A stretch of 64,000 nt of DNA from Verrucomicrobiaceae bacterium (GTDB lineage Bacteria > Verrucomicrobiota > Verrucomicrobiia > Verrucomicrobiales > Verrucomicrobiaceae): contig JAIBCL010000005.1 in assembly GCA_019694165.1 (NCBI GenBank), positions 1-64,000 on the forward strand, written 5' to 3'. A model generated the notes under the pieces. That model was not told the DNA's origin. It was given only the letters and a program-made list of their open reading frames with translations, and did not search any database. Below, piece by piece: positions 10,202 to 18,176 of this stretch. The position numbers and the translations under genes are program-made. Positions within the stretch are counted from its first letter, which is position 1, and each line of letters opens with the position of its first letter.

Positions 10202-10734
10202 GCCGGCCCGCGGTGTTCTTCGACCGCGACGGCGTGGTGAATATCTCGCCAGGCACCGGCTACGTCTTGAGCTGGGAGCAGTTCGAGTTTTCACCCGGCA
10301 TTGTGGACGCCCTGCGTGTGTGCAAAGCGCGTGGGTACGCCACCGTCGTCGTCACCAGCCAGCAGGGCGTGGGCAAGGGTCTCATGACGCCAGCCGCGCT
10401 CGAGGACATCCACTCGCGGATGCAGGCCGCGCTCGCCGTCCGCGGCATTGCATTCGACGCCATCCACGCCTGCACATGCCTGGCTGACGATCCCCACTGC
10501 ACCTGCCGCAAGCCCAGCCCCGAGATGATCCTCGGCGCACGCGACCAGCTCGATCTCGATCTGACCCGGAGCTGGCTCGTCGGCGATCACGACCGCGATA
10601 TACAGATGGCCCTGAATGCCGGTGTCTCACGCACAGTCCGCATCCTGAACGATGGCAGACCTGCAACCGTCGCGGCCACCGTCACGCTGGCGAATGCCGC
10701 GGAACTGACGGAGCTGCTCGAGCGGGTGCTTTGA
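10198..10734 (+). CDS. HAD-superfamily histidinol-phosphatase/heptose-bisphosphatase (GmhB-like)
   Basis: 178 residues of the HAD IIIA type. FFDRDGVVN near the N-terminus supplies the nucleophile and acid/base aspartates, VTSQQG is motif II, and KPSPEMI with GDHDRDI are motifs III/IV. A CxC...CxC cluster (CTCLADDPHCTC) is the structural zinc site of GmhB and HisB-N. The family dephosphorylates D-glycero-D-manno-heptose 1,7-bisphosphate (LPS heptose) or histidinol phosphate. Its start overlaps the ribD stop (ATGA). A riboflavin pathway phosphatase is usually an HAD enzyme, so the coupling with ribD makes a role on the ribityl intermediate conceivable. That is inference; sequence alone favours GmhB. 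Confidence 0.8.
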   Translation: MSRPAVFFDRDGVVNISPGTGYVLSWEQFEFSPGIVDALRVCKARGYATVVVTSQQGVGKGLMTPAALEDIHSRMQAALAVRGIAFDAIHACTCLADDPHCTCRKPSPEMILGARDQLDLDLTRSWLVGDHDRDIQMALNAGVSRTVRILNDGRPATVAATVTLANAAELTELLERVL

Positions 10735-10920
10735 TGATCGCCGTTTGGCAGGTTGCCGAAAAGGGTTGTGATAGCAGCCAGACTGCTTCGGGCATGGTCT
10801 CGGCATCGGCGATGTGGCACAAAGGGTGGCGAATGCTTGTTGTATCGCGCGAAAACCGTTGCCGATGCTCAGTCGCCGGGCGGGATCATGTGAACCTGAG
10901 CAGGGTGAGGCGAGACGCGC

Positions 10921-10940
10921 AGAACACCTGCGCGTGTTCT
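10921..10940. repeat. Perfect inverted repeat between convergent genes
   Basis: AGAACAC and GTGTTCT arms of 7 bp surround a 6-nt CTGCGC loop. It lies in the 264-bp gap between the convergent GmhB-like and ThuA genes and could act as a bidirectional terminator, although neither side has a T-run. The rest of the gap holds no convincing coding sequence; short open frames there have no gene-like features. Confidence 0.4.
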
Positions 10941-10998
10941 TACGCCTCCAACGCCACTCGAGGCGGGCCACACCGTCGTGGGCAGGGCGCGAAATTGC

Positions 10999-11856
10999 TC
11001 ACTTCCCGTATCCGGCGGCGGGCTTGCCGTCATCGGCCAGTTTTCCACAGGTCCAGAGCAGACCACGGGTGACCATGTCGAGATAGCGCGCGTCTCCTAC
11101 GGTGTCGTTTGTATGACCGATGGTGGTGCTGAAGATGCGCGTCTTTTTCTCGCCGTATTCGTGAGTCCAGGCCACGACAGTCTCGGCTTCGACCTCCGCA
11201 CCGGTTTTTTTGTCCTTCTGCATTTGTTTGCCCTTGGCCAGCGGACGGGCTCCGAGGAGGCTGACGTTGTTGTAGAGTTCCTCATCCACGGTGGTCCATG
11301 TGCCCATGCCTTTCACGATGGGGCTGGACGGGTCCACGAAATTGATGGTGATGGGCTTTTTCCAGTCGTGCCGCGTGCTTTGCAGACCGAGCATCTCATA
11401 CCACTGCGCGTTTTCCGCGCCGGTCTTCACCGGCTCCTGGAAATTTCCCCAGCGGTAGCAGTGCATGGCACAGTGGAGATTCACTGCCGGGGTGCCGTTC
11501 TTGTGGGCGGCGAGGATGTTCTCGAGATAGCCTGGGTGGCTGTCCTTCGTGACGTCAGCGGAACATTCATCGTGGATCACAACGTCAAAATCCTTCGCCC
11601 AATCCTTTGAGGTGTAGATGTCGAAGGTGGCTTTTGTCGTTTTGTCGGGGTTGAAAGCCACGTCCACCACTGCGTTGATGCGCGATTCGATGCCGCTCTT
11701 GAGCAACTGATGCTGGACGGCATAGTCGTGGCAGCAGCCTCCACAAACGAGGAGAACTCGCAGGGGTTTGACATCCGAAGCCGACACCTGCCCTGCGGAC
11801 ATGGCCGCGGTGGCGACAGCGAACAGAGAGGAGAGGAGCAAGAGGCTGCGTTTCAT
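10999..11856 (-). CDS. Secreted ThuA-domain protein
   Basis: 285 residues. ATG 11856 is followed by a clear signal peptide (KRSLLLLSSLFAVATAAMSA, cleavage near residue 25). The mature part is a ThuA (trehalose utilisation, PF06283-type) domain. It shows VLLVCGGCCHDY at the start of the Rossmann-like fold, VVIHDECSAD, the family's NLHCAMHCYR segment with conserved histidines, and TTIGHTNDTVGD near the end. ThuA domains resemble class I glutamine amidotransferases. Paralogues abound in Verrucomicrobiota and Planctomycetota, where they accompany sugar oxidoreductases. The biochemical function is not firmly known. It is convergent with the GmhB-like gene. Confidence 0.85.
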   Translation of the reverse strand: MKRSLLLLSSLFAVATAAMSAGQVSASDVKPLRVLLVCGGCCHDYAVQHQLLKSGIESRINAVVDVAFNPDKTTKATFDIYTSKDWAKDFDVVIHDECSADVTKDSHPGYLENILAAHKNGTPAVNLHCAMHCYRWGNFQEPVKTGAENAQWYEMLGLQSTRHDWKKPITINFVDPSSPIVKGMGTWTTVDEELYNNVSLLGARPLAKGKQMQKDKKTGAEVEAETVVAWTHEYGEKKTRIFSTTIGHTNDTVGDARYLDMVTRGLLWTCGKLADDGKPAAGYGK

Positions 11857-12217
11857 GAGGGTCTCAAGTGTGGTTGGGTTTGATCGTTTACCAAATGGGA
11901 TGCGATAGAACGCTGGCAGTCGAGGCAATAAATCGCGAAAGCTGCTCCCTCCGTGTGCAGGCGGAGATGGAACCGATGCCTGTCCAACCCGGTGGCCGAC
12001 CCACCATTTCGGACAAGCCTGAATATTCCAAATTCGTTGTCGCGAGATTTCCGGGCCGCTGCATTCTTTTTCACCGTTTAGACGGGCGCAAACAGCCGAA
12101 GTTTGTTTCTGCCTTCAGCAAGCTGGTTTCGCACACCGGATCGCTACGCAACGCTGGAGTCCGATCTTCTGCTTGCTGCGGCCGTCGTCGGTGCCCTGAT
12201 CTAAAAAACCGTTCATC
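11857..12217. other. 361-bp divergent intergenic region
   Basis: The gap separates the divergently transcribed ThuA gene and rfbB, so it should hold promoters for both. I see no RNA gene, strong terminator or repeat in it, and no convincing -35/-10 pair. The small open frames in it lack start sites and gene-like composition. Confidence 0.5.
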
Positions 12218-13303
12218 ATGTCCCAAAACAAACGCATCCTCGTCACCGGCGGCGCGGGCTTCATTGGCTCGAACCTCGTTCATTATCTGCTCGGCAAGGC
12301 CGGCGCGGACCTGGGCATCACCGTGAGCAAAGTCGTGAACCTCGACAAGCTCACCTACGCCGGCAATCTCTCGAACCTCGCCGCACTCGAGAATGACGCT
12401 CGGCATGTCTTTGTGCAGGGCGACATTCTCGACGGTGAACTCGTCGGTCGTCTGCTGCGCGAGCACGACATCAACGCCGTCATGCACCTCGCAGCCGAGT
12501 CGCATGTGGACCGCTCGATCGACAGTCCGGAACCGTTCATCCAGACAAATTTTGTCGGCACCTTTCGCCTTCTCGACGCCGCACTCAGGTATCACAAGGA
12601 ACGCACGGCTGCTGGAAAGGACGACTTTCGCTTCCTGCACGTCTCCACCGACGAGGTCTATGGATCGCTCAGCGCCACTGACCCGGCGTTCACCGAGACG
12701 ACGGCGTATCAACCCAACAGTCCGTATTCAGCGAGCAAGGCTGGCAGCGATCACCTCGCACGCGCCTACGTTCACACCTTCAAGCTGCCCGTCGTCACGA
12801 CGAATTGCTCGAACAACTACGGCCCCTACCAGTTCCCCGAGAAACTGATGCCGTTGATGATCCAGAAGGTCATCCGTGGCGAGAAGCTTCCGGTCTATGG
12901 CGACGGCAGCAACGTGCGGGACTGGCTCTATGTCGAGGATCACGCACGCGGCCTGGCGCTCGCGCTCGTGCGGGGCAGGCCCGGGGAGGTTTACAATATC
13001 GGCGGCAAGTGTGAGATGAAGAACATCGACGTCGTCCACGCCATCATCGCCGCCGTGAATGCCGAGCGCCCCGGACTGAAGCGCACGCCGGAAGGACTCA
13101 TCACCTTCGTCACCGACCGCCCAGGCCACGACCGCCGTTACGCGATCAATTGCGGTAAAATCGATCGCGAACTCGGCTGGCAGCCGCTTGAAACCTTCGC
13201 CACCGGCCTGCGCAAGAGCGTGCGCTGGTATCTCGACAACGAGGCTTGGGTGAAGGAAATCGAAGACAAGAAGTACAACCTGGAGCGATTGGGTGCTGCT
13301 TGA
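12218..13303 (+). CDS. rfbB: dTDP-glucose 4,6-dehydratase
   Basis: 361 residues of the extended SDR family. It has the NAD-binding GGAGFIGS motif at about residue 11, HLAAESHVDRSI near 90, STDEVYG near 148, the catalytic YSASK near 172 and NCSNNYGPYQFPEKL near 195. All are diagnostic of RfbB/RmlB rather than a generic epimerase. The enzyme converts dTDP-glucose to dTDP-4-keto-6-deoxyglucose for rhamnose or other deoxysugars of surface polysaccharide. Family length is about 350, so the gene is full length. The other rml genes are not adjacent. Confidence 0.93.
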   Translation: MSQNKRILVTGGAGFIGSNLVHYLLGKAGADLGITVSKVVNLDKLTYAGNLSNLAALENDARHVFVQGDILDGELVGRLLREHDINAVMHLAAESHVDRSIDSPEPFIQTNFVGTFRLLDAALRYHKERTAAGKDDFRFLHVSTDEVYGSLSATDPAFTETTAYQPNSPYSASKAGSDHLARAYVHTFKLPVVTTNCSNNYGPYQFPEKLMPLMIQKVIRGEKLPVYGDGSNVRDWLYVEDHARGLALALVRGRPGEVYNIGGKCEMKNIDVVHAIIAAVNAERPGLKRTPEGLITFVTDRPGHDRRYAINCGKIDRELGWQPLETFATGLRKSVRWYLDNEAWVKEIEDKKYNLERLGAA

Positions 13304-13496
13304 TGCGGGATCGGTTCTCCGTTTCCAGCGTCCGGCACAGAATGGCGCGCCGCCGTGGAAACTGAAGGCGCAGCAATGCGCACTCCCGCGTCCGACGACA
13401 CGTCCGAAGACCATTTCGCTTCCGGCCTTGCCGATCCGGGAGACGGATTGATTGACGCCTTGCCCTGAGGGTGCTGGAATGGTCCGCATCGCGATC

Positions 13497-14423
13497 ATGG
13501 ATGAATGGCACTACAAGCGTGGCGACGCCTCCTTCGGCCCCATAAGTGGCGAGGTTCTCATCGGCTTGCGGGAGCGTGGCAGGCTCACGGGCGAGACGCT
13601 CGTGCGGCGCGACGGCGATGATGCATGGATGCCATTGCGCCTGGCTGATCCCGCAAAGCCGGTGCCCGTGGCGGCGAATGAGGATGGCCCGCTGCCGCCC
13701 ACACCCAAGGATCCCGCGCCGGAGGTCCGCTCCGTCTATGCGCCGCCCGGGACACCGCTGCGGGTGGGTGCCGGCCCGGTCCCGGCGGGCCTGTGGTGTG
13801 CGGCGGCGCTCGTGGCCGCAGTGCTGCTCACCGTGGCGCTGCAGCACGCCGCGGATGTGGCTCTCGTGCTGTGGCATTTGAATTCTCAAGGCGATGGTGC
13901 CGGCCCGCCGGCGGCCCTGACCGTGTGGCTTGCCAGCTGCTCGGAGGCCCTCGCGCCCTTTGCCATCTGGCTTTCCTTCGGCCGCTTGCTGGCCCTCGTT
14001 TTCTGGCAAGGCCAGGCATTCGCCGCCCTGCGCAGGCTGTATGGTGATGCCATGCTGCACCACGGCCCTGCCTCCGGCTTCTGGTGGTTCGCGCCGTTCG
14101 CGAACCTCGTCATGCCGTTCTTCTGCCTGCGTGAGCTGCGGTTCCTCTCCCGCCGGCAGCGGGAGATGCCGCAGTCCGGCGTCCCTTTCGGCACGCTGCT
14201 CTGGTGCGTGGAGGGCAGCCTGCTGGCCGTCGTGTGCGGCAGGCTCTTTGCCGCCATCGAGCATGTTCAGCAGCGCACCCACGCCGTGCGCTTCGATCCA
14301 AGCGTCGAATCCATCAAATGCTGGTTCGCAGTCGCTGAAGTGGCCTTCTGCGTGCTGCTCGCCACCTTCATCATCCACAATCTGGCGCGGCAGGTCCGGC
14401 TGCATCGAACCTGGAAAGGCTGA
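13497..14423 (+). CDS. GYF_2-domain, DUF4328-like membrane protein
   Basis: 308 residues. ATG 13497 places a GYF_2-type domain at the N-terminus (WHYKRGDASFGPISGEVL, then a second half ending DAWMPLRL). A Pro-rich linker (about 60-95) follows. Four or five hydrophobic segments come next, with the FWWFAPFANLVMPFFCLRE type of loop found in DUF4328 proteins. Such proteins are usually bacterial inner-membrane proteins with a cytosolic peptide-binding-like domain, and their function is unknown. It stands alone between rfbB and the DUF1501 gene; upstream ATGs at 13452 and 13479 are less likely starts. Confidence 0.75.
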   Translation: MDEWHYKRGDASFGPISGEVLIGLRERGRLTGETLVRRDGDDAWMPLRLADPAKPVPVAANEDGPLPPTPKDPAPEVRSVYAPPGTPLRVGAGPVPAGLWCAAALVAAVLLTVALQHAADVALVLWHLNSQGDGAGPPAALTVWLASCSEALAPFAIWLSFGRLLALVFWQGQAFAALRRLYGDAMLHHGPASGFWWFAPFANLVMPFFCLRELRFLSRRQREMPQSGVPFGTLLWCVEGSLLAVVCGRLFAAIEHVQQRTHAVRFDPSVESIKCWFAVAEVAFCVLLATFIIHNLARQVRLHRTWKG

Positions 14424-14672
14424 TCGTTCGCGAGGGACAAACTCGGGCGGCACATCTCTCTGCCACGAAACGACCCGCGTCGCTGACCCGTCAGCATTGT
14501 CCGATCCCACCTCCGCGCATGGACAAACCCGCGAGCTGCTCCACCGGGAAAGACCCCGCGACCAGCAGGCGTTTAGCCCACCTGCCGGATTTTGCCTTGG
14601 CCTGCGCCATGCTTGCGACGTAGAATTCCGGCCTCAACGAACTGCGCCACTAACCCTAACCTGAACAACGCC

Positions 14673-16142
14673 ATGTTCCGTCTTCCTGGACAACTCGCCA
14701 AAGACCTCTGTGACTCGAACCTCGGCCTCTCGCGCCGCGACATTCTCCGCGTCGGTGGCGCTGGCATCATGGGGCTGACGCTTAACAACATGTTCCGCGC
14801 GCAGGCTGCCTCGAGCGGGTCAGCGGCAGCCGGACGCGCAGGCTGGGGCAAGGCGAAGCATGTGCTCATGATTTATCTCCAGGGAGGCCCCAGCCATCTC
14901 GATCTCTGGGACCCGAAGGAGAACGTGCCGGACAAGGTGCGCTCCGCCTTCAAAAACATCCCCACCAAGATCCCGGGCCACAACTTCACCGAGATCCTCC
15001 CGCAGCTCGCGAAGGTGAACGACAAGTTCACCATGATCAATTCGATGAGCTACACGCCGAACGGGCTCTTCAACCACACGGCGGCCATCTACCAGATCAT
15101 GACCGGCTACACGACCGACAAGGTCAGCCCGTCCGGCCAGCTCGAGCCGCCGAATGCGAAGGACTTCCCGAACTTCGGCAGCAACATCATCCGCCTGAAG
15201 CCGATGGACGAGCCCATGCTGCCCTTCGTGCAATTCCCGCGTCCGCTGCAGGAATCGAACGTCGTCGGCAAAGGCGGCGGTGCCGGCTTCCTCGGCAAGG
15301 CCTACGATCCCTACACGCTCTTCCCCGATGGCGACGACCTCGACATGAGCAAGATGGACCGCATCAAGATCGACGACCTGCAGTTGCGCCCCGACCTCTT
15401 CAGCCTCCGCCTCCAGCGCCGCGCGAGACTTCGCGACGCCATCAATCAGCAGATGCCCGCCATCGAGGCCGCCGTCAAAGACCTCAGCCTCGACGAGTAC
15501 TACGGCAAGGCGCTCAGCCTCATCGCCTCCGGCCGCGCGCGCGATGCCTTCGCGCTCGATCGCGAGCCCGCGAAGATTCGTGACCGCTACGGCCGCAACA
15601 CTTTCGGCCAGAGCTGCCTCCTTGCGCGTCGTCTGCTCGAAGCCGGCACGCGCGTGGTCGAACTCATCTGGCCCAAGGTCGCAAACTCCGACAATCACTC
15701 ATGGGATCACCACGTCGGTCTCACCGAGCGGATGAAGAACAAATCCGGCCCTATGCTCGACCAGGGCCTCGCCGCCTTGTTCGATGACCTCGACGCCAGC
15801 GGCCTGCTGCAGGAGACCATCGTCGTCGCGCTCGGCGAATTCGGCCGCAGCCCAGAGAAGGGCGTGAGCACCTCCGGCAACGGCAACAGCGCCGACGGTC
15901 GCGATCACTGGCCCTACTGCTACACCGCCATCGTCGGCGGCGCCGGCATCAAGCGCGGCTACATCCACGGCAAATCCGACGCCACCGGCTCCGCCCCCGC
16001 CGAAGATCCCGTGCATCCCACCGAACTCCTCGCCACCATCTACCACTCCCTCGGCATCGACCCAGAGACGATTGTTTACAATCACCTCAATCAGCCCCGC
16101 GAACTGGTGAAGGCCAAGCCGGTGACGAAGCTGTTTGCGTAG
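14673..16142 (+). CDS. DUF1501 family protein (sulfatase-like fold), Tat signal
   Basis: 489 residues. ATG 14673 precedes a twin-arginine motif ([18 protein letters not shown]). Diagnostic DUF1501 features are [17 protein letters not shown] near residue 70, the [14 protein letters not shown] segment, [10 protein letters not shown] near 345, [20 protein letters not shown] and the C-terminal [17 protein letters not shown]. The family belongs to the alkaline phosphatase/sulfatase fold and is greatly expanded in Planctomycetota and Verrucomicrobiota. It is normally paired with a DUF1549/DUF1553 protein; here such a protein lies 25 kb away (39673-42381). The substrate is unproven. The 249 bp upstream contain no other gene I can support. 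Confidence 0.9.
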   Translation: MFRLPGQLAKDLCDSNLGLSRRDILRVGGAGIMGLTLNNMFRAQAASSGSAAAGRAGWGKAKHVLMIYLQGGPSHLDLWDPKENVPDKVRSAFKNIPTKIPGHNFTEILPQLAKVNDKFTMINSMSYTPNGLFNHTAAIYQIMTGYTTDKVSPSGQLEPPNAKDFPNFGSNIIRLKPMDEPMLPFVQFPRPLQESNVVGKGGGAGFLGKAYDPYTLFPDGDDLDMSKMDRIKIDDLQLRPDLFSLRLQRRARLRDAINQQMPAIEAAVKDLSLDEYYGKALSLIASGRARDAFALDREPAKIRDRYGRNTFGQSCLLARRLLEAGTRVVELIWPKVANSDNHSWDHHVGLTERMKNKSGPMLDQGLAALFDDLDASGLLQETIVVALGEFGRSPEKGVSTSGNGNSADGRDHWPYCYTAIVGGAGIKRGYIHGKSDATGSAPAEDPVHPTELLATIYHSLGIDPETIVYNHLNQPRELVKAKPVTKLFA

Positions 16143-16170
16143 GCTGGTGACGTCGGCCAGTTCAACCGGC

Positions 16171-16731
16171 ATGGCCATCATCCCGGCAAATGAGCGAGGC
16201 AGCCTGATCGTGTTTCAGCGAGGCACTGCGGCAACAGTGGTGGTCTATGGCATCTTTCACGACCAGTGGCTGATGTCGGTATCACCCGAACACTTCAGCG
16301 TCTATCACGACACACTAATCGCAACTGGCTTGCCCAGAGTGAACACGGCAGAGCTCGCATTTGTGGCGACACTCGGTCCGGGCCTCGTACTTGGATGCCT
16401 ATTATGGACGATTGCGCGACTGGGTGCGGAACCAACGCGTCTTTTGTTTGGGTGCGTTTGGAAGAAGCTGATTGTGTTGCTGATCTGTATCGACGTCTTC
16501 GCCGCCTCCATTGGGTTGCTGAGTGCATTCTTGTTCAAAGCTCGTGGAGAAGCCGGGTTGCTGCTGCCGACTTGGATGTTTCCAGAGTTGCGAGCCGATT
16601 TGGTGATCGCGCAGACCATTCAGATGTACACCTATGTTGCCGCTGCGATTGGCAGTGCCTTGCTTCTTTGGCTGATACGGTGTGCCAGACGTAATATGAG
16701 GTCGGGTTTGACGAACGACAGCAATCACTGA
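16171..16731 (+). CDS. Small multi-pass membrane protein, function unknown
   Basis: 186 residues with about four hydrophobic segments, including LAFVATLGPGLVLGCLLWTI, LIVLLICIDVFAASIGLLSA and a C-terminal helix followed by basic residues. I do not recognise the family. ATG 16171 is the likely start, 28 bp after the DUF1501 stop, though an earlier ATG at 16135 is in frame. Base composition is visibly lower in GC than neighbouring genes. Its last codons overlap the end of the first folC remnant on the other strand, so its 3' end abuts the rearranged segment. Confidence 0.6.
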   Translation: MAIIPANERGSLIVFQRGTAATVVVYGIFHDQWLMSVSPEHFSVYHDTLIATGLPRVNTAELAFVATLGPGLVLGCLLWTIARLGAEPTRLLFGCVWKKLIVLLICIDVFAASIGLLSAFLFKARGEAGLLLPTWMFPELRADLVIAQTIQMYTYVAAAIGSALLLWLIRCARRNMRSGLTNDSNH

Positions 16732-16909
16732 TCACTCACCTCACATGCCACCCCGTGACGATGCGCCAGAACTTCGCCGACGAAATAGAGCGAGCCGGTG
16801 ATCAGCCTCCGCTCCGCTGCCTCCAGCACGTCGGCCAATCTGCGCGTCGCATCGCCGACAGGGCAAGCCAACGGTTGCGTCAGAGAGCCGGCGATGTCAT
16901 TCTCTCTAC
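16725..16909 (-). pseudogene. folC 3'-end remnant, copy 1
   Basis: Read on the minus strand, the last 55 or so codons end in RLITGSLYFVGEVLAHRHG...CEVSDQ and a TGA at 16725-16727. The ITGSLYxVGEVL motif is characteristic of the C-terminus of folylpolyglutamate/dihydrofolate synthase (FolC, normally over 400 residues). The reading breaks off where the antitoxin gene begins on the other strand. A second, diverged copy of the same C-terminus lies at 17422-17772 in the same orientation, so this is a duplicated gene end and not a gene. No intact folC is in the window. Confidence 0.7.
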
Positions 16910-17134
16910 ATGAGCGTTGAAGTTCTCAGGCAGGAAATCACTTCGCTTCGCAGTGACGAGCGAGACCAATTGCTCGGCTACATCCTGCATCTGAAGCGGC
17001 TTGAAGAGGAACCCGATCACCTCGCTCGAGTGACCGCCGTTCTTGATGACGAGTCGCCAGATTCTTGGATTCCTTTTGACGAAGTGAAACGCAAAGTCGC
17101 AGAGCTGGACCGATCCGAAGCGAGCGGCGAATGA
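16910..17134 (+). CDS. Type II antitoxin, addiction-module component-like
   Basis: 74 residues, highly charged. A helical N-terminal half (SVEVLRQEITSLRSDERDQL) is followed by an acidic C-terminus. The WIPFDEVKRKVAEL segment near residue 53 resembles the toxin-wrapping tail of RelB/ParD-like antitoxins. It overlaps the downstream toxin by ATGA, the classic arrangement for a type II pair. Antitoxins of this kind usually repress their own promoter. The start lies directly at the junction with folC remnant copy 1. The family is inferred from context and composition; no DNA-binding motif is certain. Confidence 0.7.
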   Translation: MSVEVLRQEITSLRSDERDQLLGYILHLKRLEEEPDHLARVTAVLDDESPDSWIPFDEVKRKVAELDRSEASGE

Positions 17135-17403
17135 AGTACCGCCTGTTTCTTCTCGGTGAGGCTGCCACGTTTCTATACTCGATGAAGCGGGCAGAACGAG
17201 ACCGGCTGATCCGACATCTGGAGTCGATTTCAGAATTCCCTCCGCATTACTCCCAATACTCGTATCGCGACAATCGTGGTCGGCGCATCGAAGGCTGCAT
17301 CGTCGGAAAGCACGCCATCGAGTGGTGGGAAGACACGGCGCACGAAGATTTGAAGGTGCTTTCGATCACGCCAGCCGACGGCCACCGGCTCCCTGAAATC
17401 TGA
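17131..17403 (+). CDS. RelE/ParE-superfamily toxin
   Basis: 90 residues with the compact RelE/ParE pattern: a beta strand (YRLFLLGEAATFL), two helices rich in K/R (MKRAERDRLIRHLESI), then beta strands (RRIEGCIVGKHAIEWWEDTA and DLKVLSITPAD). Toxins of this fold cleave mRNA on the ribosome or poison gyrase. Which applies here cannot be told. It starts within the antitoxin stop codon. Lower GC than neighbouring genes and its position between two copies of a folC end suggest recent arrival. Confidence 0.75.
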   Translation: MKYRLFLLGEAATFLYSMKRAERDRLIRHLESISEFPPHYSQYSYRDNRGRRIEGCIVGKHAIEWWEDTAHEDLKVLSITPADGHRLPEI

Positions 17404-17421
17404 GCATGGTCTACCCCGCGC

Positions 17422-17772
17422 TCACTGATCACTCACCTCACACGCCACCGCGTGACGATGCGCGAGCACCTCGCCGGCGAAATAGAGCGAGCCGGTGATC
17501 AATCTTCGCTCGGGGAAACGCACCGCAATCTCCAGCGCATCGGCGATTCGCTCCGCCTCATGCACTTCCGCGTGCGGTTCAATCTGCGACAGCTTCCCCC
17601 ACACCGTCGTCGTCGGCACGGCGCGATGAGACCGGAAACCGGTGAGTATCCAGCGCTTCGCGACCGGTCGCTGCTCTTGCTGGACAACCGATGCGTCTTT
17701 GCCGGTCAATGAACCGAGCATGATCGCCTCCGAGCCGCTTCCGCTCAGAGCCTGTCCGGCAACTGCTCTGGA
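17422..17772 (-). pseudogene. folC 3'-end remnant, copy 2
   Basis: About 116 codons remain. They run from after an in-frame stop at 17773-17775 to the TGA at 17422. They contain EAIMLGSLTGKD (the FolC VFGxLxDKD-type motif) and end in RRLITGSLYFAGEVLAHRHA...VSDQ. Relative to copy 1, the last ~85 bp match at roughly 85-90 per cent by eye, while the region further upstream is more divergent. The N-terminal three quarters of FolC, including the ATP-binding site, are absent, so it cannot be functional. Confidence 0.7.
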
Positions 17773-17817
17773 TCACCACATTCAGGAATCGAATGCATGA
17801 GAGCGAACGAAGAGCTT

Positions 17818-18006
17818 CCCCCTCACCCCAGCCCTTTGCTGGACTTCTTTTGAAGCATCTTCTCCAGCCATCTCGCTGTCGCTCGGTTCCCCAGGGGAGA
17901 GGGAGACGATGGCTCCCCCCGCGCCACAACGAGAATAGTGTTTTGTCATTCGAGCGGCAGCTCGTTTTGCTCCCTCTCCCTGTGGGAGAGGGCTGGGGCG
18001 AGGGGG
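17818..18006. repeat. REP/REPIN-like element with 18-bp inverted ends
   Basis: CCCCCTCACCCCAGCCCT at 17818-17835 is matched on the opposite strand by 17989-18006 with one mismatch, giving a 189-bp element with inverted ends. Inside the right end, CCCTCTCCC and GGGAGAGGG (17972-17980 and 17984-17992) form a perfect 9-bp hairpin with a 3-nt loop. A related half-site lies near 17887-17906. This sequence class is a known kind of short mobile palindrome in GC-rich genomes. No transposase is nearby. The remaining bases to 18176 hold no gene I can support. Confidence 0.6.
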
Positions 18007-18176
18007 GTAGAGTTCTCGTGGTTCGAGTGATTTACCGGGCAGGCTCTCAGCCGGAGACTCCCTGCTTGCCGTTCGCGACGCTTTGCTCCACAATCGCGCC
18101 CTGATTCCGCAGGCGCGTGGCCTGTCCTTTTCATCATCCATCACTCACACCACATCACCCTCAACTTCTTCATCCC

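Noticed and set aside
10731-11072. Short plus-strand ORF between the GmhB-like and ThuA genes
   Set aside because: Arg/Cys-rich, no gene-like third-position bias, overlaps the ThuA gene end.
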